DNA of 64,000 nt, from assembly GCF_900636365.1 (NCBI RefSeq), contig NZ_LR134266.1, positions 695,501-759,500 on the forward strand, written 5' to 3'. The notes beneath the pieces were generated by a model. That model searched no databases, had not been told where the DNA came from, and saw nothing but the letters and a program-made list of their open reading frames with translations. The position numbers were made by a program, and so were the translations under genes. Positions 9,257 to 18,779 of this stretch are shown one piece after another; the first letter of the stretch is position 1, and every line of letters begins with the position of its first letter. Origin of the DNA: Streptococcus viridans. GTDB taxonomy: Bacteria > Bacillota > Bacilli > Lactobacillales > Streptococcaceae.

Positions 9257-10717
9257 ATGAAATATTTACGTCGAATCATGTGGTCCCTAGCCCTTGTTGC
9301 TACAGTTCTCTTTTCGAATGCTTTTGTGCAAACGATTCAAGCGTCAGAAGTCCTGTCTTATACGCAAACAGCAAGCTTAAGTAAGGACAATCAAGTAGTA
9401 AGCAGTGGAACTACAGTCTTATCAAACGAAAAATTGTCCGCTACCATCAATGTAGCCTTTCCAGATACACAATCCATTCAAGCAAGAGACACTCTGACCT
9501 TGTCTTTGCCGAAAGAATTAACCTTCTATACAGCTCTTGAATTTGATGTGGTAGAAGAAGGCCAAACAAATGGTCAGACAGTTGGGAAAGCTGTTGTCAA
9601 TTCGGCAAACAAGACTGTAACGGTTACGTTTAACGATTATTTTGCTTCACACCCACTCAATAAACGCGTTTCTTTACGTTTTGATGTGAAAGTGGATACA
9701 GAGGTTGTTACAAAAACATCCCCATTGACTTTTAAAATTGGCAATACAGATTTTTCATTAAACTACGAAAAAACAGATGGTCAAGCTGGTGACTATGAAA
9801 TGAAATATGGCTACCAAGATCAGACAGATCCAACGATTGTAAAATGGCGTATTATTTTAAATGCTCGTCAAGATATCCTTCGTGGAATGGTCATTAAGGA
9901 TCAATTTGGAGATGGTTTGACACTGGTAGAAGGTAGTTTCCGTGCGGTTCGCTTTAATCCAGTAGATGGTGGAATTAGAAACGAAGCCCATATTTTAAGT
10001 CTGCCAGTATTAGACAATTTCAGTAAAAAAGCTGTCTTCGACAAGAATGCAGCTGGTCAGATCACAGGATTTACTATTGAATTTGGAGATAACTACCATT
10101 GGCCAATGTACATTGAATACTCTACTAGAGTAGCTCCTGGTACAAAAGTTGGAGATCTAGTTCATAACACCTTGACATGGACAGCAACCAATTTCCCTGA
10201 GCCTCGTAGTTTAACACGAGAAGTGAGACTGGAATCAGGATCTGGAGAAGGATTAGGTGAGAAAGAACAAACCCCACCGACACCAGATCCAAAGCCATCT
10301 AACCCTCAACCGGATCCAAAACCAAATCCAGATCCAAAGCCATCTAACCCTCAACCGGATCCAAAACCAAATCCAGATCCAAAGCCATCTAACCCTCAAC
10401 CGGATCCAAAACCAAATCCAGATCCAAAGCCATCTAACCCTCAACCGGATCCAAAACCAAATCCAGATCCAAAGCCATCTAACCCTCAACCGGATCCAAA
10501 ACCAAGTCCAGACCCAGAGCCATCTAAACCACAAACAGAACCGAAGTCATCAAATTCATCATCAACTTCTGTCAAAGAAGAAGAAACTCCAAAAACTGGG
10601 AAGAAAAAAGTTCTTCCAAGTACAGGGGAAAAGATGACGCCTCTTATCTTCCTTGTCGGTATCTTGGGATGTGCAGTTGCTATTACAGTGTTACGCTCTA
10701 AGAAGTTAACAAAATAA
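9257..10717 (+). CDS. LPXTG-anchored surface protein with proline-rich repeats
   Basis: The 486-residue precursor has a signal peptide (cleavage likely after Ala29). A region of about 300 residues (30-335) resembles the immunoglobulin-like adhesin fold of Gram-positive MSCRAMM proteins. The Pro/Asp/Lys stalk (about residues 344-425) is made of 15-residue repeats. The sortase signal LPSTGE begins at residue 453 and is followed by a hydrophobic span and the tail RSKKLTK. It should be covalently attached to peptidoglycan by sortase A. The ligand cannot be inferred. It lies 42 bases after glmM and has its own terminator. Confidence 0.85.
   Translation: MKYLRRIMWSLALVATVLFSNAFVQTIQASEVLSYTQTASLSKDNQVVSSGTTVLSNEKLSATINVAFPDTQSIQARDTLTLSLPKELTFYTALEFDVVEEGQTNGQTVGKAVVNSANKTVTVTFNDYFASHPLNKRVSLRFDVKVDTEVVTKTSPLTFKIGNTDFSLNYEKTDGQAGDYEMKYGYQDQTDPTIVKWRIILNARQDILRGMVIKDQFGDGLTLVEGSFRAVRFNPVDGGIRNEAHILSLPVLDNFSKKAVFDKNAAGQITGFTIEFGDNYHWPMYIEYSTRVAPGTKVGDLVHNTLTWTATNFPEPRSLTREVRLESGSGEGLGEKEQTPPTPDPKPSNPQPDPKPNPDPKPSNPQPDPKPNPDPKPSNPQPDPKPNPDPKPSNPQPDPKPNPDPKPSNPQPDPKPSPDPEPSKPQTEPKSSNSSSTSVKEEETPKTGKKKVLPSTGEKMTPLIFLVGILGCAVAITVLRSKKLTK
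10286..10510 (+). repeat. Five 45-bp tandem repeats in the surface-protein stalk
   Basis: Units start at 10286, 10331, 10376, 10421 and 10466 with GATCCAAAGCC. The first four are nearly identical and the fifth differs near its end. A degenerate sixth unit follows. Each encodes DPKPSNPQPDPKPNP, a wall-spanning rod. Copy number is expected to vary between strains by slippage or recombination. Confidence 0.9.
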
Positions 10718-10730
10718 TCCTCGTTTTTAA

Positions 10731-10756
10731 AAGGCTGGAATTTTCCAGTCTTTTTT
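10731..10756 (+). terminator. Intrinsic terminator after the LPXTG gene
   Basis: The stem GGCTGG/CCAGTC with the loop AATTTT is followed by six T and ends the surface-protein gene. Confidence 0.75.
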
Positions 10757-10911
10757 AATTGGATGGATAAAAATAAATATACAAAAATTTGGTTGTGAAA
10801 AATCAACTGCCATACATTAGCTGTCTTTCTTCTAGAGGGTGGATGTTTGAAAAATGCCCTTTTTCGTGGTAAAATAGGACTAATGAATTTATTGTAATTG
10901 AGGTAAAAAAC

Positions 10912-11043
10912 GTGGCTTTTGGAGATAACGGAAAACGTAAAAAAACTTTTTTTGAAAAATTGACTATGCTTGTCATTGTGATTATGTTGATTGTAACGGT
11001 TGGAGCAATTTTTGCTGCAGCTTTGGGTGCACTATCCTACTAA
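10912..11043 (+). CDS. Small DUF4044-type membrane protein
   Basis: The GTG-started gene encodes 43 residues: a basic N-terminus (MAFGDNGKRKKTFFEK), then one hydrophobic helix (about residues 18-40) ending ALGALSY. It matches the short DUF4044 proteins found just before obg in streptococci. An AGGT-type Shine-Dalgarno precedes the GTG. Predicted to be a single-pass inner-membrane miniprotein with a cytoplasmic N-terminus. Function unknown. Confidence 0.75.
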   Translation: MAFGDNGKRKKTFFEKLTMLVIVIMLIVTVGAIFAAALGALSY

Positions 11044-11088
11044 GGGACTACCAAGTAATACTTGGTTATAAAAGGAAAACGATAAACT

Positions 11089-12402
11089 ATGAGTATGTTT
11101 TTAGATACAGCCAAGATTAAGGTCAAGGCTGGAAATGGCGGTGATGGCATGGTGGCCTTTCGCCGTGAAAAGTATGTTCCCAATGGCGGTCCTTGGGGAG
11201 GTGATGGTGGACGCGGAGGCAATGTCATTTTCGTTGTAGATGAAGGCTTGCGCACGCTGATGGACTTCCGCTATAACCGGCATTTTAAAGCTCAAAATGG
11301 CGAGAAGGGGATGACCAAAGGGATGCACGGACGGGGTGCAGAAGACCTCTATGTGCGAGTACCGCAAGGGACAACTGTACGAGATGCTGAAACTGGTAAG
11401 GTCATTACCGACTTGGTTGAAAATGGACAAGAATACATTGTCGCACTCGGTGGTCGTGGAGGACGCGGAAATATCCGTTTTGCAACTCCTAAAAATCCAG
11501 CTCCTGAGATTTCAGAAAATGGGGAACCAGGCCAGGAACGCGAACTCGAATTAGAACTCAAGGTCCTAGCAGACGTTGGTTTGGTTGGCTTCCCATCAGT
11601 AGGGAAATCAACTCTTCTCAGTGTGATTACTTCTGCTAAGCCAAAAATTGGAGCTTATCATTTTACAACCATCGTTCCAAATTTGGGCATGGTTCGGACT
11701 CCGTCAGGTGAATCCTTTGCAGTCGCTGACCTTCCTGGATTGATTGAAGGGGCTAGCCAAGGAGTGGGGCTAGGAACCCAGTTCCTTCGTCACATCGAGC
11801 GCACCCGTGTCATCTTGCATGTCATCGATATGTCAGCCAGTGAAGGACGCGATCCTTATGAAGATTATGTTCAAATCAATAAAGAGCTCGAAACTTATAA
11901 TCTTCGTTTGATGGAACGTCCTCAGATTATCGTGGCGAATAAGATGGATATGCCGGAGAGCCAGGAAAATTTGAAAGAGTTCAAGAAAAAATTGGCGGCC
12001 AACTACGACGAGTTTGATGAACTGCCACAAATCTTCCCAATCTCTAGTTTGGCGCATCAAGGTTTGGACAACTTGTTAGAAGCAACAGCAGACTTGTTAG
12101 ACAAAACACCAGAATTCTTGCTCTATACAGAAGAAGATATGGCGCAAGAAGAAGTCTACTACGGCTTTGATGAGGAACAACCAGCCTTCGAGATTAATCG
12201 TGATGATGATGCTTCTTGGATCTTGTCCGGTGATAAGCTAGAGAAGCTCTTCAATATGACTAATTTTGATCGCGATGAGTCTGTCATGAAATTTGCGCGT
12301 CAATTGCGCGGAATGGGTGTCGATGAAGCCCTTCGTGCGCGTGGTGCCAAAGATGGAGATATCGTACGTATCGGTAAATTCGAATTTGAATTTGTTGACT
12401 AG
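11089..12402 (+). CDS. obg: GTPase Obg (CgtA)
   Basis: Obg is an essential GTPase associated with 50S ribosome maturation and stress signalling. The 437-residue protein has the glycine-rich Obg fold (1-160, with repeated GGxGG segments). A G domain follows, with P-loop GFPSVGKS (from residue 167), switch DLPGLIEGA and the base-specificity motif NKMD. The C-terminal OCT domain covers roughly the last 75 residues. The start at [12 protein letters not shown] follows the Shine-Dalgarno AAAGGAAAA. It is followed 23 bases later by a small gene on the same strand. Confidence 0.97.
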   Translation: MSMFLDTAKIKVKAGNGGDGMVAFRREKYVPNGGPWGGDGGRGGNVIFVVDEGLRTLMDFRYNRHFKAQNGEKGMTKGMHGRGAEDLYVRVPQGTTVRDAETGKVITDLVENGQEYIVALGGRGGRGNIRFATPKNPAPEISENGEPGQERELELELKVLADVGLVGFPSVGKSTLLSVITSAKPKIGAYHFTTIVPNLGMVRTPSGESFAVADLPGLIEGASQGVGLGTQFLRHIERTRVILHVIDMSASEGRDPYEDYVQINKELETYNLRLMERPQIIVANKMDMPESQENLKEFKKKLAANYDEFDELPQIFPISSLAHQGLDNLLEATADLLDKTPEFLLYTEEDMAQEEVYYGFDEEQPAFEINRDDDASWILSGDKLEKLFNMTNFDRDESVMKFARQLRGMGVDEALRARGAKDGDIVRIGKFEFEFVD

Positions 12403-12425
12403 TTAGAGCTAAAGAGGAGAAGAAG

Positions 12426-12587
12426 ATGGGAGATAAACCTATATCCTTTCGTGATAAAGACGGAAATTTTGTCTCTGCTGCAGACGTTTGGAATGCAGAA
12501 AAATTGGAAGAACTCTTTAATAAGCTGAATCCCAAACGTAAGTTACGCTTAGAACGGGAAAAATTAGCAGCATCCAGTGAAAATTAG
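12426..12587 (+). CDS. Small conserved streptococcal protein downstream of obg
   Basis: A 53-residue soluble, highly charged protein (MGDKPISFRDKDG...) with a strong Shine-Dalgarno (AGAGGAGAAG) before the ATG. Residues 20-48 look helical and amphipathic (VWNAEKLEELFNKL, then KRKLRLEREKL). I do not recognise a named family beyond its obg linkage. The stop lies 16 bases before the ridA start, so the genes are probably co-transcribed. Function unknown. Confidence 0.7.
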   Translation: MGDKPISFRDKDGNFVSAADVWNAEKLEELFNKLNPKRKLRLEREKLAASSEN

Positions 12588-12603
12588 GAATCAGGAGAAG
12601 AAA

Positions 12604-12981
12604 ATGGCAAAAATAATTCACACAGACAAAGCACCGGCAGCAATTGGACCTTATGTTCAAGGAAAAATTGTAGGCAATCTTTTATTTGCAAGTGGGCAAG
12701 TACCTCTTTCACCAGAAACTGGTGAAATTGTTGGAGAAACCATCCAAGAACAAACCCAACAAGTGTTGAAGAATATTGCTGCTATCCTTGAGGAAGCTGG
12801 AACGGACTTTGATCACGTAGTGAAAACAACTTGTTTCTTAAGTGATATGAATGATTTTGTACCTTTTAACGAGGTTTACAAGACAGCATTTTCAAGTGAA
12901 TTTCCAGCACGTTCTGCAGTAGAAGTGGCTCGCTTGCCACGCGATGTCAAAATCGAAATTGAAGTCATTGCAGAAGTTTAG
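12604..12981 (+). CDS. ridA: RidA/YjgF-family enamine/imine deaminase
   Basis: RidA proteins hydrolyse reactive enamine/imine intermediates released by PLP enzymes such as threonine dehydratase. The 125-residue protein has the family pattern AIGPYVQG near the N-terminus, FASGQVPL, and the C-terminal R-SAVEVARLP segment that includes the active-site arginine. The ATG at 12604 is chosen over a GTG at 12577 because CAGGAGAAG immediately precedes it and the longer form overlaps the previous gene. It functions as a cytosolic trimer in other bacteria. Confidence 0.93.
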   Translation: MAKIIHTDKAPAAIGPYVQGKIVGNLLFASGQVPLSPETGEIVGETIQEQTQQVLKNIAAILEEAGTDFDHVVKTTCFLSDMNDFVPFNEVYKTAFSSEFPARSAVEVARLPRDVKIEIEVIAEV

Positions 12982-13092
12982 TCTGAATAGAGGAATGCAT
13001 TCGGGTAAAAAGAATGTTGGAGTGAGAGCCATCGACTGACCAACTGGAAAGATGATGCCCTCCTCCTTTTTTGTAAGGAAAAGGTGATTAGG

Positions 13093-13989
13093 ATGACAGA
13101 TACAGAAAAGACCATTCAACTGGTCATTGTAACAGGAATGAGTGGTGCAGGAAAGACCGTAGCCATTCAATCCTTTGAAGATATGGGCTATTTCACCATC
13201 GACAATATGCCACCAGCTCTCTTGCCGAAGTTTATTGAGCTGATTCAACTTTCGATGGACAATAACAAGTTGGCTCTCGTCGTGGATATGCGTAGTCGGT
13301 CTTTCTTTGCAGAAATTCGCTCCATTTTAGACGAATTAGAGAACCACGAAGGGATTGATTTTAAAATTCTCTTTTTGGATGCGACCGATAGTGAATTGGT
13401 TGCTCGCTACAAAGAGACTCGTCGTAGCCATCCACTGGCTGCTGATGGGCGCGTCTTGGATGGGATTACGTTGGAACGGGAACTTTTGGCTCCACTTAAA
13501 AACATGAGTCAAAATGTCATTGATACGACGGAACTAACGCCTCGTAATCTTCGTAAAGTGATTGCTGAACAATTCTCCAGACAAGATAGTCAGCCTGAGT
13601 TTCGGATTGAAGTCATGTCCTTTGGTTTTAAGTATGGTTTGCCTTTAGATGCAGACTTGGTCTTTGATGTTCGTTTCCTACCGAATCCTTATTACCAACC
13701 AGAGCTACGGAATCAAACGGGGCTAGATGATGATGTCTATAACTATGTCATGAATCACAAAGAATCAGAGGAGTTTTATCGTCATCTTTACGATTTGATT
13801 GCTCCCATCTTGCCTGCATACAAACGAGAAGGAAAATCCGTTTTGACAATTGCAGTGGGCTGTACAGGGGGTCAACACCGTTCAGTAGCCTTTGCTGCTC
13901 GTCTTGGACGGGATCTAGAGAAAGATTGGACGGTTAATATGAGTCATCGCGACAAAGACCGACGGAAAGAAACGGTGAATCGTTCATGA
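13093..13989 (+). CDS. rapZ: Nucleotide-binding protein RapZ (YvcJ)
   Basis: RapZ/YvcJ proteins bind ATP/GTP and UDP-GlcNAc-related ligands; in E. coli RapZ is an RNase E adapter controlling glmS, while the Gram-positive role is less clear. The 298-residue protein has Walker A GMSGAGKT (15-22) and the conserved C-terminal region with GCTGGQHRS. The ATG at 13093 is preferred to GTG 13084 because AAAGGTG is spaced for it. It overlaps yvcK by 4 bases, giving the conserved rapZ-yvcK-whiA cluster. Confidence 0.93.
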   Translation: MTDTEKTIQLVIVTGMSGAGKTVAIQSFEDMGYFTIDNMPPALLPKFIELIQLSMDNNKLALVVDMRSRSFFAEIRSILDELENHEGIDFKILFLDATDSELVARYKETRRSHPLAADGRVLDGITLERELLAPLKNMSQNVIDTTELTPRNLRKVIAEQFSRQDSQPEFRIEVMSFGFKYGLPLDADLVFDVRFLPNPYYQPELRNQTGLDDDVYNYVMNHKESEEFYRHLYDLIAPILPAYKREGKSVLTIAVGCTGGQHRSVAFAARLGRDLEKDWTVNMSHRDKDRRKETVNRS

Positions 13990-14963
13990 GAAAACCAAAA
14001 ATGACCGTCATCGGAGGCGGTACAGGGATTTCCGTCATCTTGGATAGCCTTCGGAAAAAGGATGTTGAAATTACGGCTATTGTGACAGTGGCGGATGATG
14101 GGGGTAGTTCTGGGGAACTTCGAAAAAATATTCATCAATTGACACCACCAGGTGACTTGCGAAATGTGCTAGTAGCCATGTCTGACATGCCTCGCTTTTA
14201 TGAAAAAGTCTTTCAATACCGTTTTGCAGAAGACGATGGGCCACTAGCTGGTCATCCTCTTGGGAATTTGATCATTGCCGGGATTTCTGAAATGCAGGGC
14301 TCGACCTATAATGCCATGCAATTGCTGACTAAATTTTTCCATACGACAGGAAAAATTTATCCTTCCAGCGATGTACCGTTGACCCTTCATGCCGTCTTTA
14401 CGGATGGGTCAGAGGTCGCAGGTGAGAGTGAAATCGCCCATCATGAGGGAATGATTGATTATGTCTATGTCACCAATACCTATAATGATGAGACACCGAA
14501 AGCGAGTCGAAAAGTAGTAGATGCGATTTTAGAAAGCGATATGGTGATTTTAGGACCCGGTTCTCTTTTTACATCAATCCTTCCTAATCTAGTGATTGAA
14601 GAAATTGGACAGGCCTTGCTTGAGACGAAAGCAGAGGTCGCTTATGTCTGCAATATCATGACCCAACGTGGGGAGACAGAACACTTTACCGATAGTGACC
14701 ATGTTTCCGTCCTTCATAAACACTTGAAGAAGCCGTTTATTGATACTGTTTTAGTCAATATTGAAAAAGTCCCTCAAGAATATATGGACACGAATCGCTT
14801 TGATGAATACCTGGTTCAAGTAGAACACAATTTTGCAGGTTTGAAATCGCAGGTTCCCCGAGTTATTTCAAGCAATTTCCTTCGCTTGGAAAACGGCGGC
14901 GCCTTCCATGATGGAGGAGCTGTGGTAGATGAGTTGATGCAAATTGTACAGGTGATTAAATGA
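13986..14963 (+). CDS. yvcK: YvcK/CofD-like gluconeogenesis and cell-shape factor
   Basis: YvcK binds UDP-sugars and is needed for peptidoglycan homeostasis and growth on gluconeogenic substrates in B. subtilis. The 325-residue protein starts [14 protein letters not shown], the nucleotide-binding loop, and has the conserved ADDGGSSG segment near residue 36. It is of normal length and has 4-base ATGA overlaps with both rapZ and whiA, so all three are translationally coupled. Confidence 0.93.
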   Translation: MRKPKMTVIGGGTGISVILDSLRKKDVEITAIVTVADDGGSSGELRKNIHQLTPPGDLRNVLVAMSDMPRFYEKVFQYRFAEDDGPLAGHPLGNLIIAGISEMQGSTYNAMQLLTKFFHTTGKIYPSSDVPLTLHAVFTDGSEVAGESEIAHHEGMIDYVYVTNTYNDETPKASRKVVDAILESDMVILGPGSLFTSILPNLVIEEIGQALLETKAEVAYVCNIMTQRGETEHFTDSDHVSVLHKHLKKPFIDTVLVNIEKVPQEYMDTNRFDEYLVQVEHNFAGLKSQVPRVISSNFLRLENGGAFHDGGAVVDELMQIVQVIK

Positions 14964-15880
14964 GTTTTACCATTAAAGTAAAAGAAGAGCTCTTGACCCT
15001 TCATCGCTTTGAGAAAAGTGAGTTATCTGCTCTGATTAAGATGTCAGGTAGTTTGGGCTTGAGTATGGGGGGCTTAAGTTTGTCTTTGACAACGGAGAAT
15101 GCTAAGATTGCCCGCCATATCTATGAATTAATTGTAGAGTTTTATCAGGTCAAATCTGACATTCGTCACCACCAAAAAACCAATTTGAAGAAGAATCGTG
15201 TCTATACTGTTTCTATTGATGAAAAAGTCGAAGAGATTCTTGCAGACCTACACTTAGCGGATTCTTTCTTTGGTATTGAGACTGGGATTGACCCGAGAAT
15301 CTTAGAAGAAGATGAAGCGAGTCGCGCTTATCTGAGAGGCGCTTTCTTAGCAAGTGGGACCATCAAGGATCCGGAGTCTGGGCGCTATCAATTAGAGATT
15401 AGCTCTGTTTATTCTGACCATGCCCAGGACTTAGCAAACTTGATGCAACACTTCTTGTTAGATGCCAAGACTATCGAACGCAAAAAAGGAGTCGTCACCT
15501 ATTTGCAGAGAGCAGAGGATATTATTGATTTTCTCATCTTGGTAGAAGCCAAGCAGGCTTTGGAAGAATTCGAATCTGTCAAGGTTTTGCGAGAGGCGCG
15601 CAATGATCTCAATCGAGCCAATAATGCTGAAATGGCCAATATTGCTCGTACAGTTACGGCTAGTATGAAGACGATTAACAATATTGTCAAAATCATGGAT
15701 ACTATTGGATTAGGTGGCCTTCCGGTTGAGCTTCAGGAAGTTGCCTATGTTCGAATTCAGAATCCCGACTATTCTATCCAGCAAATTGCGGATGCCTTGA
15801 AAACGCCTTTGACAAAAAGTGGCGTCAATCATCGCTTGCGAAAAATCAATAAGATTGCAGACGAGCTAGATAATCTATAA
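14960..15880 (+). CDS. whiA: DNA-binding protein WhiA
   Basis: WhiA is a transcription-factor-like protein with an N-terminal degenerate LAGLIDADG homing-endonuclease domain and a C-terminal helix-turn-helix (around residues 265-300, [19 protein letters not shown]). In B. subtilis it affects cell division and chromosome segregation. The 306-residue sequence is complete. It is the last gene of rapZ-yvcK-whiA and is followed at once by a bidirectional terminator. Confidence 0.93.
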   Translation: MSFTIKVKEELLTLHRFEKSELSALIKMSGSLGLSMGGLSLSLTTENAKIARHIYELIVEFYQVKSDIRHHQKTNLKKNRVYTVSIDEKVEEILADLHLADSFFGIETGIDPRILEEDEASRAYLRGAFLASGTIKDPESGRYQLEISSVYSDHAQDLANLMQHFLLDAKTIERKKGVVTYLQRAEDIIDFLILVEAKQALEEFESVKVLREARNDLNRANNAEMANIARTVTASMKTINNIVKIMDTIGLGGLPVELQEVAYVRIQNPDYSIQQIADALKTPLTKSGVNHRLRKINKIADELDNL

Positions 15881-15920
15881 GAAAAAGCCTTTGAATTGTT
15901 TAATTCAAAGACTTTTTCTT
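15879..15920. terminator. Bidirectional terminator between whiA and the convergent reductase gene
   Basis: The arms AAGAAAAAGCCTTTGAATT and its near-complement (one bulge) enclose a short loop and have T-runs on both strands. The hairpin overlaps the last bases of both convergent genes. Confidence 0.8.
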
Positions 15921-16887
15921 ATAAGCTAGTCGAGTGGACTGGTTGAACTTTCTTGTCTGGATAAATGTAGTTTATCGCATTATTTACCGCAGTCGGAGCC
16001 TCGCCTAATCCGGTCGCGATTAAGTCGATTTTCCCTTCGTAGAAGCAACAATCGCCACACGCGTAGATTCCTTCGCGACTGGTTTCTTGTTTGCGATTCA
16101 CGAGGATTTTATGACGTTGGAGATCCAAGCCCCATTCTTTTAATTTTCCGACTGAGGATTTGAAGCCGTAGTTGACAAAGAGTTCATCGATGGGGAGTAA
16201 TTGGGTTTCATCTGATTTAACCTTGGTGATTTCTAGATGGCTGGCACGGCCGTTTTCTCCGATTAACCGGCTAGGAACATGAGGAGTTTGAATAGAGACA
16301 GAAGAAGCTTTTAATTCTTCAACGCTATGTTCGAGAGCGCGGAAATTATCACGACGATGGACCAGAGTTGTCGGTGCGATTTTCTCAAAGGCTAGGGCCC
16401 AATCGACAGCAGAATCTCCTCCGCCTAGAATAGCAACTTGTTTGCCGGCATACTGTTGGATATTTGAAACATGGTAGTGGACGTTCTCGAATTCCTCAGC
16501 CCCGTCCACTTCTAAAGGACGTGGTTTAAAGGCACCACCACCCATCGCAATAATAACAGCACGACTGAAATGCTGGCCTTTATTGGTTTCAATCAGGAAG
16601 TGATCTACGTTTTTATGAATGTCTAAAACAGTTTCATTCAAACAAATATCGGTCTCGAATGTTTCTAATTGATCGATCAACCGTTGGGACAATTCTTCCC
16701 CTGTTAGGTTGGTAAAACCAGGAACATCCAGGATTCGTTTTTCAGGATAGAGAATAGCGGGTTGACCCCCTAGTTGAGGAAGGGAATCAATCAATTTTAC
16801 TTTTACTTGACGCATATGGCCATAGAAGGCAGCAAAGAGCCCTACAGGGCCACCGCCGATAATGGTAATGTCATAGATTTCAGACAT
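15919..16887 (-). CDS. Ferredoxin/flavodoxin--NADP+ reductase (thioredoxin-reductase-like)
   Basis: The 322-residue FAD/NADPH flavoprotein matches the YumC-type ferredoxin-NADP reductases of Firmicutes. It has the FAD-binding GGGPVGLFAAF at residues 11-21, the NADPH-binding GGGDSAVDWA, and the C-terminal FAD motif YACGDC. It lacks the active CxxC disulfide between the two domains that defines true thioredoxin reductase. The probable role is electron delivery to ferredoxin or flavodoxin. A Shine-Dalgarno (AAAGGAGAT) precedes the ATG. Monocistronic and convergent to whiA. Confidence 0.88.
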   Translation of the reverse strand: MSEIYDITIIGGGPVGLFAAFYGHMRQVKVKLIDSLPQLGGQPAILYPEKRILDVPGFTNLTGEELSQRLIDQLETFETDICLNETVLDIHKNVDHFLIETNKGQHFSRAVIIAMGGGAFKPRPLEVDGAEEFENVHYHVSNIQQYAGKQVAILGGGDSAVDWALAFEKIAPTTLVHRRDNFRALEHSVEELKASSVSIQTPHVPSRLIGENGRASHLEITKVKSDETQLLPIDELFVNYGFKSSVGKLKEWGLDLQRHKILVNRKQETSREGIYACGDCCFYEGKIDLIATGLGEAPTAVNNAINYIYPDKKVQPVHSTSL

Positions 16888-17093
16888 GATATCTCCTTTG
16901 TGATGTGTAACTAATCCTATTGTATCATAATTCGGAGTTAAATAGAAAGTGGAGGAGAATACAAGGATAGAAAAGGATGAATCAGGGGATTGAGAGATAT
17001 TTTTTAAAAATAATGTTCGGTTTATTTACAAGTGTTCGATAATCTGATAGAATAAATTATTATTATTTTTATTTATAAGGAGATTATTCAAAA

Positions 17094-17963
17094 ATGCAAT
17101 TTGATTTTTGGGTTAAGGTTGCGACCGAATTTATTGCAACAGCATTATTGATTATTTTAGGAAATGGTGCCGTTGCAAACGTTGAGTTGAAGGGTACCAA
17201 GGGGCATCAAAGTGGATGGCTCGTGATTGCGATTGGCTACGGAATAGGTGTTATGATGCCAGCCTTGATGTTTGGTAACGTTTCTGGTAACCATATCAAC
17301 CCTGCCTTTACGATTGGTCTTGCAGTTAGCGGACTCTTCCCTTGGGAAAATGTTTTATACTACATCGTTGCTCAAATTCTCGGAGCTATGTTTGGACAAT
17401 TGGTTGTCGTTGCGACTCACCGTCCATATTACCTCCAAACTGAAAATCCAAACAATATCTTGGGAACATTCTCAACGATTTCTAGCTTGGATAAAGGAAC
17501 TCCAGAATCACGTAAAGCAGCAACCATCAATGGTTTCGTCAATGAGTTTGCTGGATCATTCGTCCTTTTCTTCGGTGCACTTGCCTTGACAAAACACTTC
17601 TTCGGTGCAGAGGTTGCTTCTCTAGCTCAAAGAGCTGCGACTGAGCAGGGAGGTATTTTTGATGCTTCTTCAACAGCTGCAAAATTGGCTTTGTCACAAG
17701 CACATGCTCCTGGTCTAGGAGTTGCTCACTTGGCACTTGGATTCCTCGTTATGGCTTTGGTGACATCACTTGGTGGTCCTACAGGACCTGGTTTGAACCC
17801 TGCACGTGACCTTGGTCCTCGTTTGGTTCACGCCTTCCTTCCAAAATCTGTTTTAGGTGAACACAAGGGAGATTCAAAATGGTGGTACGCTTGGGTACCT
17901 GTTGTAGCACCAATCTTGGCTGCAATCGTTGCCATTGCCCTCTTTAGCTTCCTTTATTTGTAA
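17094..17963 (+). CDS. Glycerol facilitator / aquaglyceroporin
   Basis: The 289-residue MIP-family channel has six membrane helices and the two half-helix motifs NPA (GNHINPAF and GLNPARD). Asp after the second NPAR is typical of glycerol-conducting GlpF-type channels rather than strict water channels. The long loop between helices (about residues 115-150 and 180-205) resembles the Gla-type aquaglyceroporins of lactic acid bacteria. A TAAGGAG Shine-Dalgarno precedes the ATG. It has its own terminator and is probably monocistronic. Confidence 0.9.
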   Translation: MQFDFWVKVATEFIATALLIILGNGAVANVELKGTKGHQSGWLVIAIGYGIGVMMPALMFGNVSGNHINPAFTIGLAVSGLFPWENVLYYIVAQILGAMFGQLVVVATHRPYYLQTENPNNILGTFSTISSLDKGTPESRKAATINGFVNEFAGSFVLFFGALALTKHFFGAEVASLAQRAATEQGGIFDASSTAAKLALSQAHAPGLGVAHLALGFLVMALVTSLGGPTGPGLNPARDLGPRLVHAFLPKSVLGEHKGDSKWWYAWVPVVAPILAAIVAIALFSFLYL

Positions 17964-17969
17964 GACCAG

Positions 17970-18004
17970 AACACTTTTCGTAGACATTACGGAAAGTGTT
18001 TTTA
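17970..18004 (+). terminator. Terminator after the glycerol facilitator gene
   Basis: The stem AACACTTT/AAAGTGTT is followed by a T-run. Confidence 0.7.
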
Positions 18005-18042
18005 TCTTTTGTTGAGTAAACAGTTTTTATAAAAGGAGTAGG

Positions 18043-18354
18043 ATGAAAGAAAAGAATTTAATAGAAGATAATAGAAGAGCTGATCATTTTAGTTTTCTAT
18101 ATTATTTGCATGAGAAGAAAGTGTTTCATTCGGAGTCACTTGCTGCTCTTTGTCAGTATCTAGTAGCTTTGGAATCAGTCAGCATCGAGCAACTAAGAGA
18201 CTTGCGTTGGATTGAAAATCAAATCTTGCGCCATCTGGTCTATCATTTTGATGAGAAGGATCTAAGTAAAATTAGCAATCTCCCAATGAATTATTGGGAG
18301 GAATTAGAAGCATTCGAACAAGTAATATCAAACCTTTATGATCGTTATGAATGA
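18043..18354 (+). CDS. Hypothetical protein, 103 aa
   Basis: I do not recognise this protein. It is soluble, probably all-helical and rich in Leu, Glu, Tyr and His, with no signal peptide or obvious motif. A clear Shine-Dalgarno (AAAGGAG) precedes the ATG, and codon use is like its neighbours, so it is likely a real gene. It stands alone between the glycerol facilitator terminator and rpsU. An inverted repeat starts at its stop codon. Confidence 0.65.
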   Translation: MKEKNLIEDNRRADHFSFLYYLHEKKVFHSESLAALCQYLVALESVSIEQLRDLRWIENQILRHLVYHFDEKDLSKISNLPMNYWEELEAFEQVISNLYDRYE

Positions 18355-18430
18355 AAGGAATTCAAAAAGAATGAATCCTCAAACAGATTGGATAAAGGTT
18401 TAGATAGTGACAAGTGATGAATTCCTTTAA
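18354..18430. repeat. Spaced inverted repeat downstream of the 103-aa gene
   Basis: AAAGGAATTCA near 18354 and TGAATTCCTTT near 18418 are exact inverted copies 11 bases long, separated by about 55 bases. A T-rich stretch follows the right arm. It could act as a weak terminator or be the footprint of a small element. Confidence 0.4.
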
Positions 18431-18437
18431 CTTTTTC

Positions 18438-18466
18438 TTGACAATCTATAGAATTCCGTGTAAAAT
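18438..18466 (+). promoter_or_regulatory. Promoter of rpsU
   Basis: TTGACA (18438-18443), a 17-base spacer and TAAAAT (18461-18466) form a near-consensus housekeeping promoter 35 bases before the rpsU start. Confidence 0.8.
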
Positions 18467-18500
18467 AGAATAGATCTTGAACTTGAAGGGAGTGAAAAAC

Positions 18501-18677
18501 ATGTCAAAAACAGTAGTACGTAAGAATGAATCTCTTGACGATGCTCTTCGTCGTTTCAAACGTGCGGTTACTAAAGCTGGTACTCTTCAAGAAACACGCA
18601 AACGTGAATTCTATGAAAAACCTTCTGTAAAACGTAAACGTAAATCAGAAGCAGCTCGTAAACGTAAAAAATTCTAA
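18501..18677 (+). CDS. rpsU: 30S ribosomal protein S21
   Basis: The 58-residue, strongly basic protein matches bS21 ([19 protein letters not shown]), with the typical Arg/Lys-rich C-terminus. It binds near the 3' end of 16S rRNA and assists initiation. The ATG at 18501 follows GAAGGGAG and gives the family N-terminus; an upstream in-frame ATG at 18477 would add eight non-conserved residues. It has its own promoter and terminator. Confidence 0.97.
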
Positions 18678-18688
18678 TTGAATACAAG

Positions 18689-18710
18689 AACAGACTTCGG
18701 TCTGTTTTTT
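18689..18710 (+). terminator. Terminator of rpsU
   Basis: A tight hairpin AACAGAC-TTCG-GTCTGTT, with a stable UUCG tetraloop, is followed by T residues. Confidence 0.85.
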
Positions 18711-18733
18711 GTTTCTCTAGAAAAATTGAAGAC

Positions 18734-18765
18734 AAAAAAAGCCGACCTTCTAGCTAGAAGATCGG
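18734..18765 (-). terminator. Terminator of mscL
   Basis: CCGACCTTCTAG pairs with CTAGAAGATCGG, and the minus strand ends in seven T. It is positioned just beyond the mscL stop. Confidence 0.8.
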
Positions 18766-18779
18766 ATCTTTTTATCTGA

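Noticed and set aside
10286..10510. Regular repeat that could be mistaken for a CRISPR array
   Set aside because: Units are contiguous with no spacers and encode an in-frame Pro-rich stalk.
10253..10637. Open frames on both strands across the surface-protein stalk
   Set aside because: They arise from the 45-bp repeat being free of stops in other frames; the products are simple Trp/Arg or Gln/Ile repeats with no start signals.
13021..13078. Terminator-like or attenuator hairpin before rapZ
   Set aside because: The arms pair poorly (several mismatches) despite the T-run; not convincing as a regulated leader.
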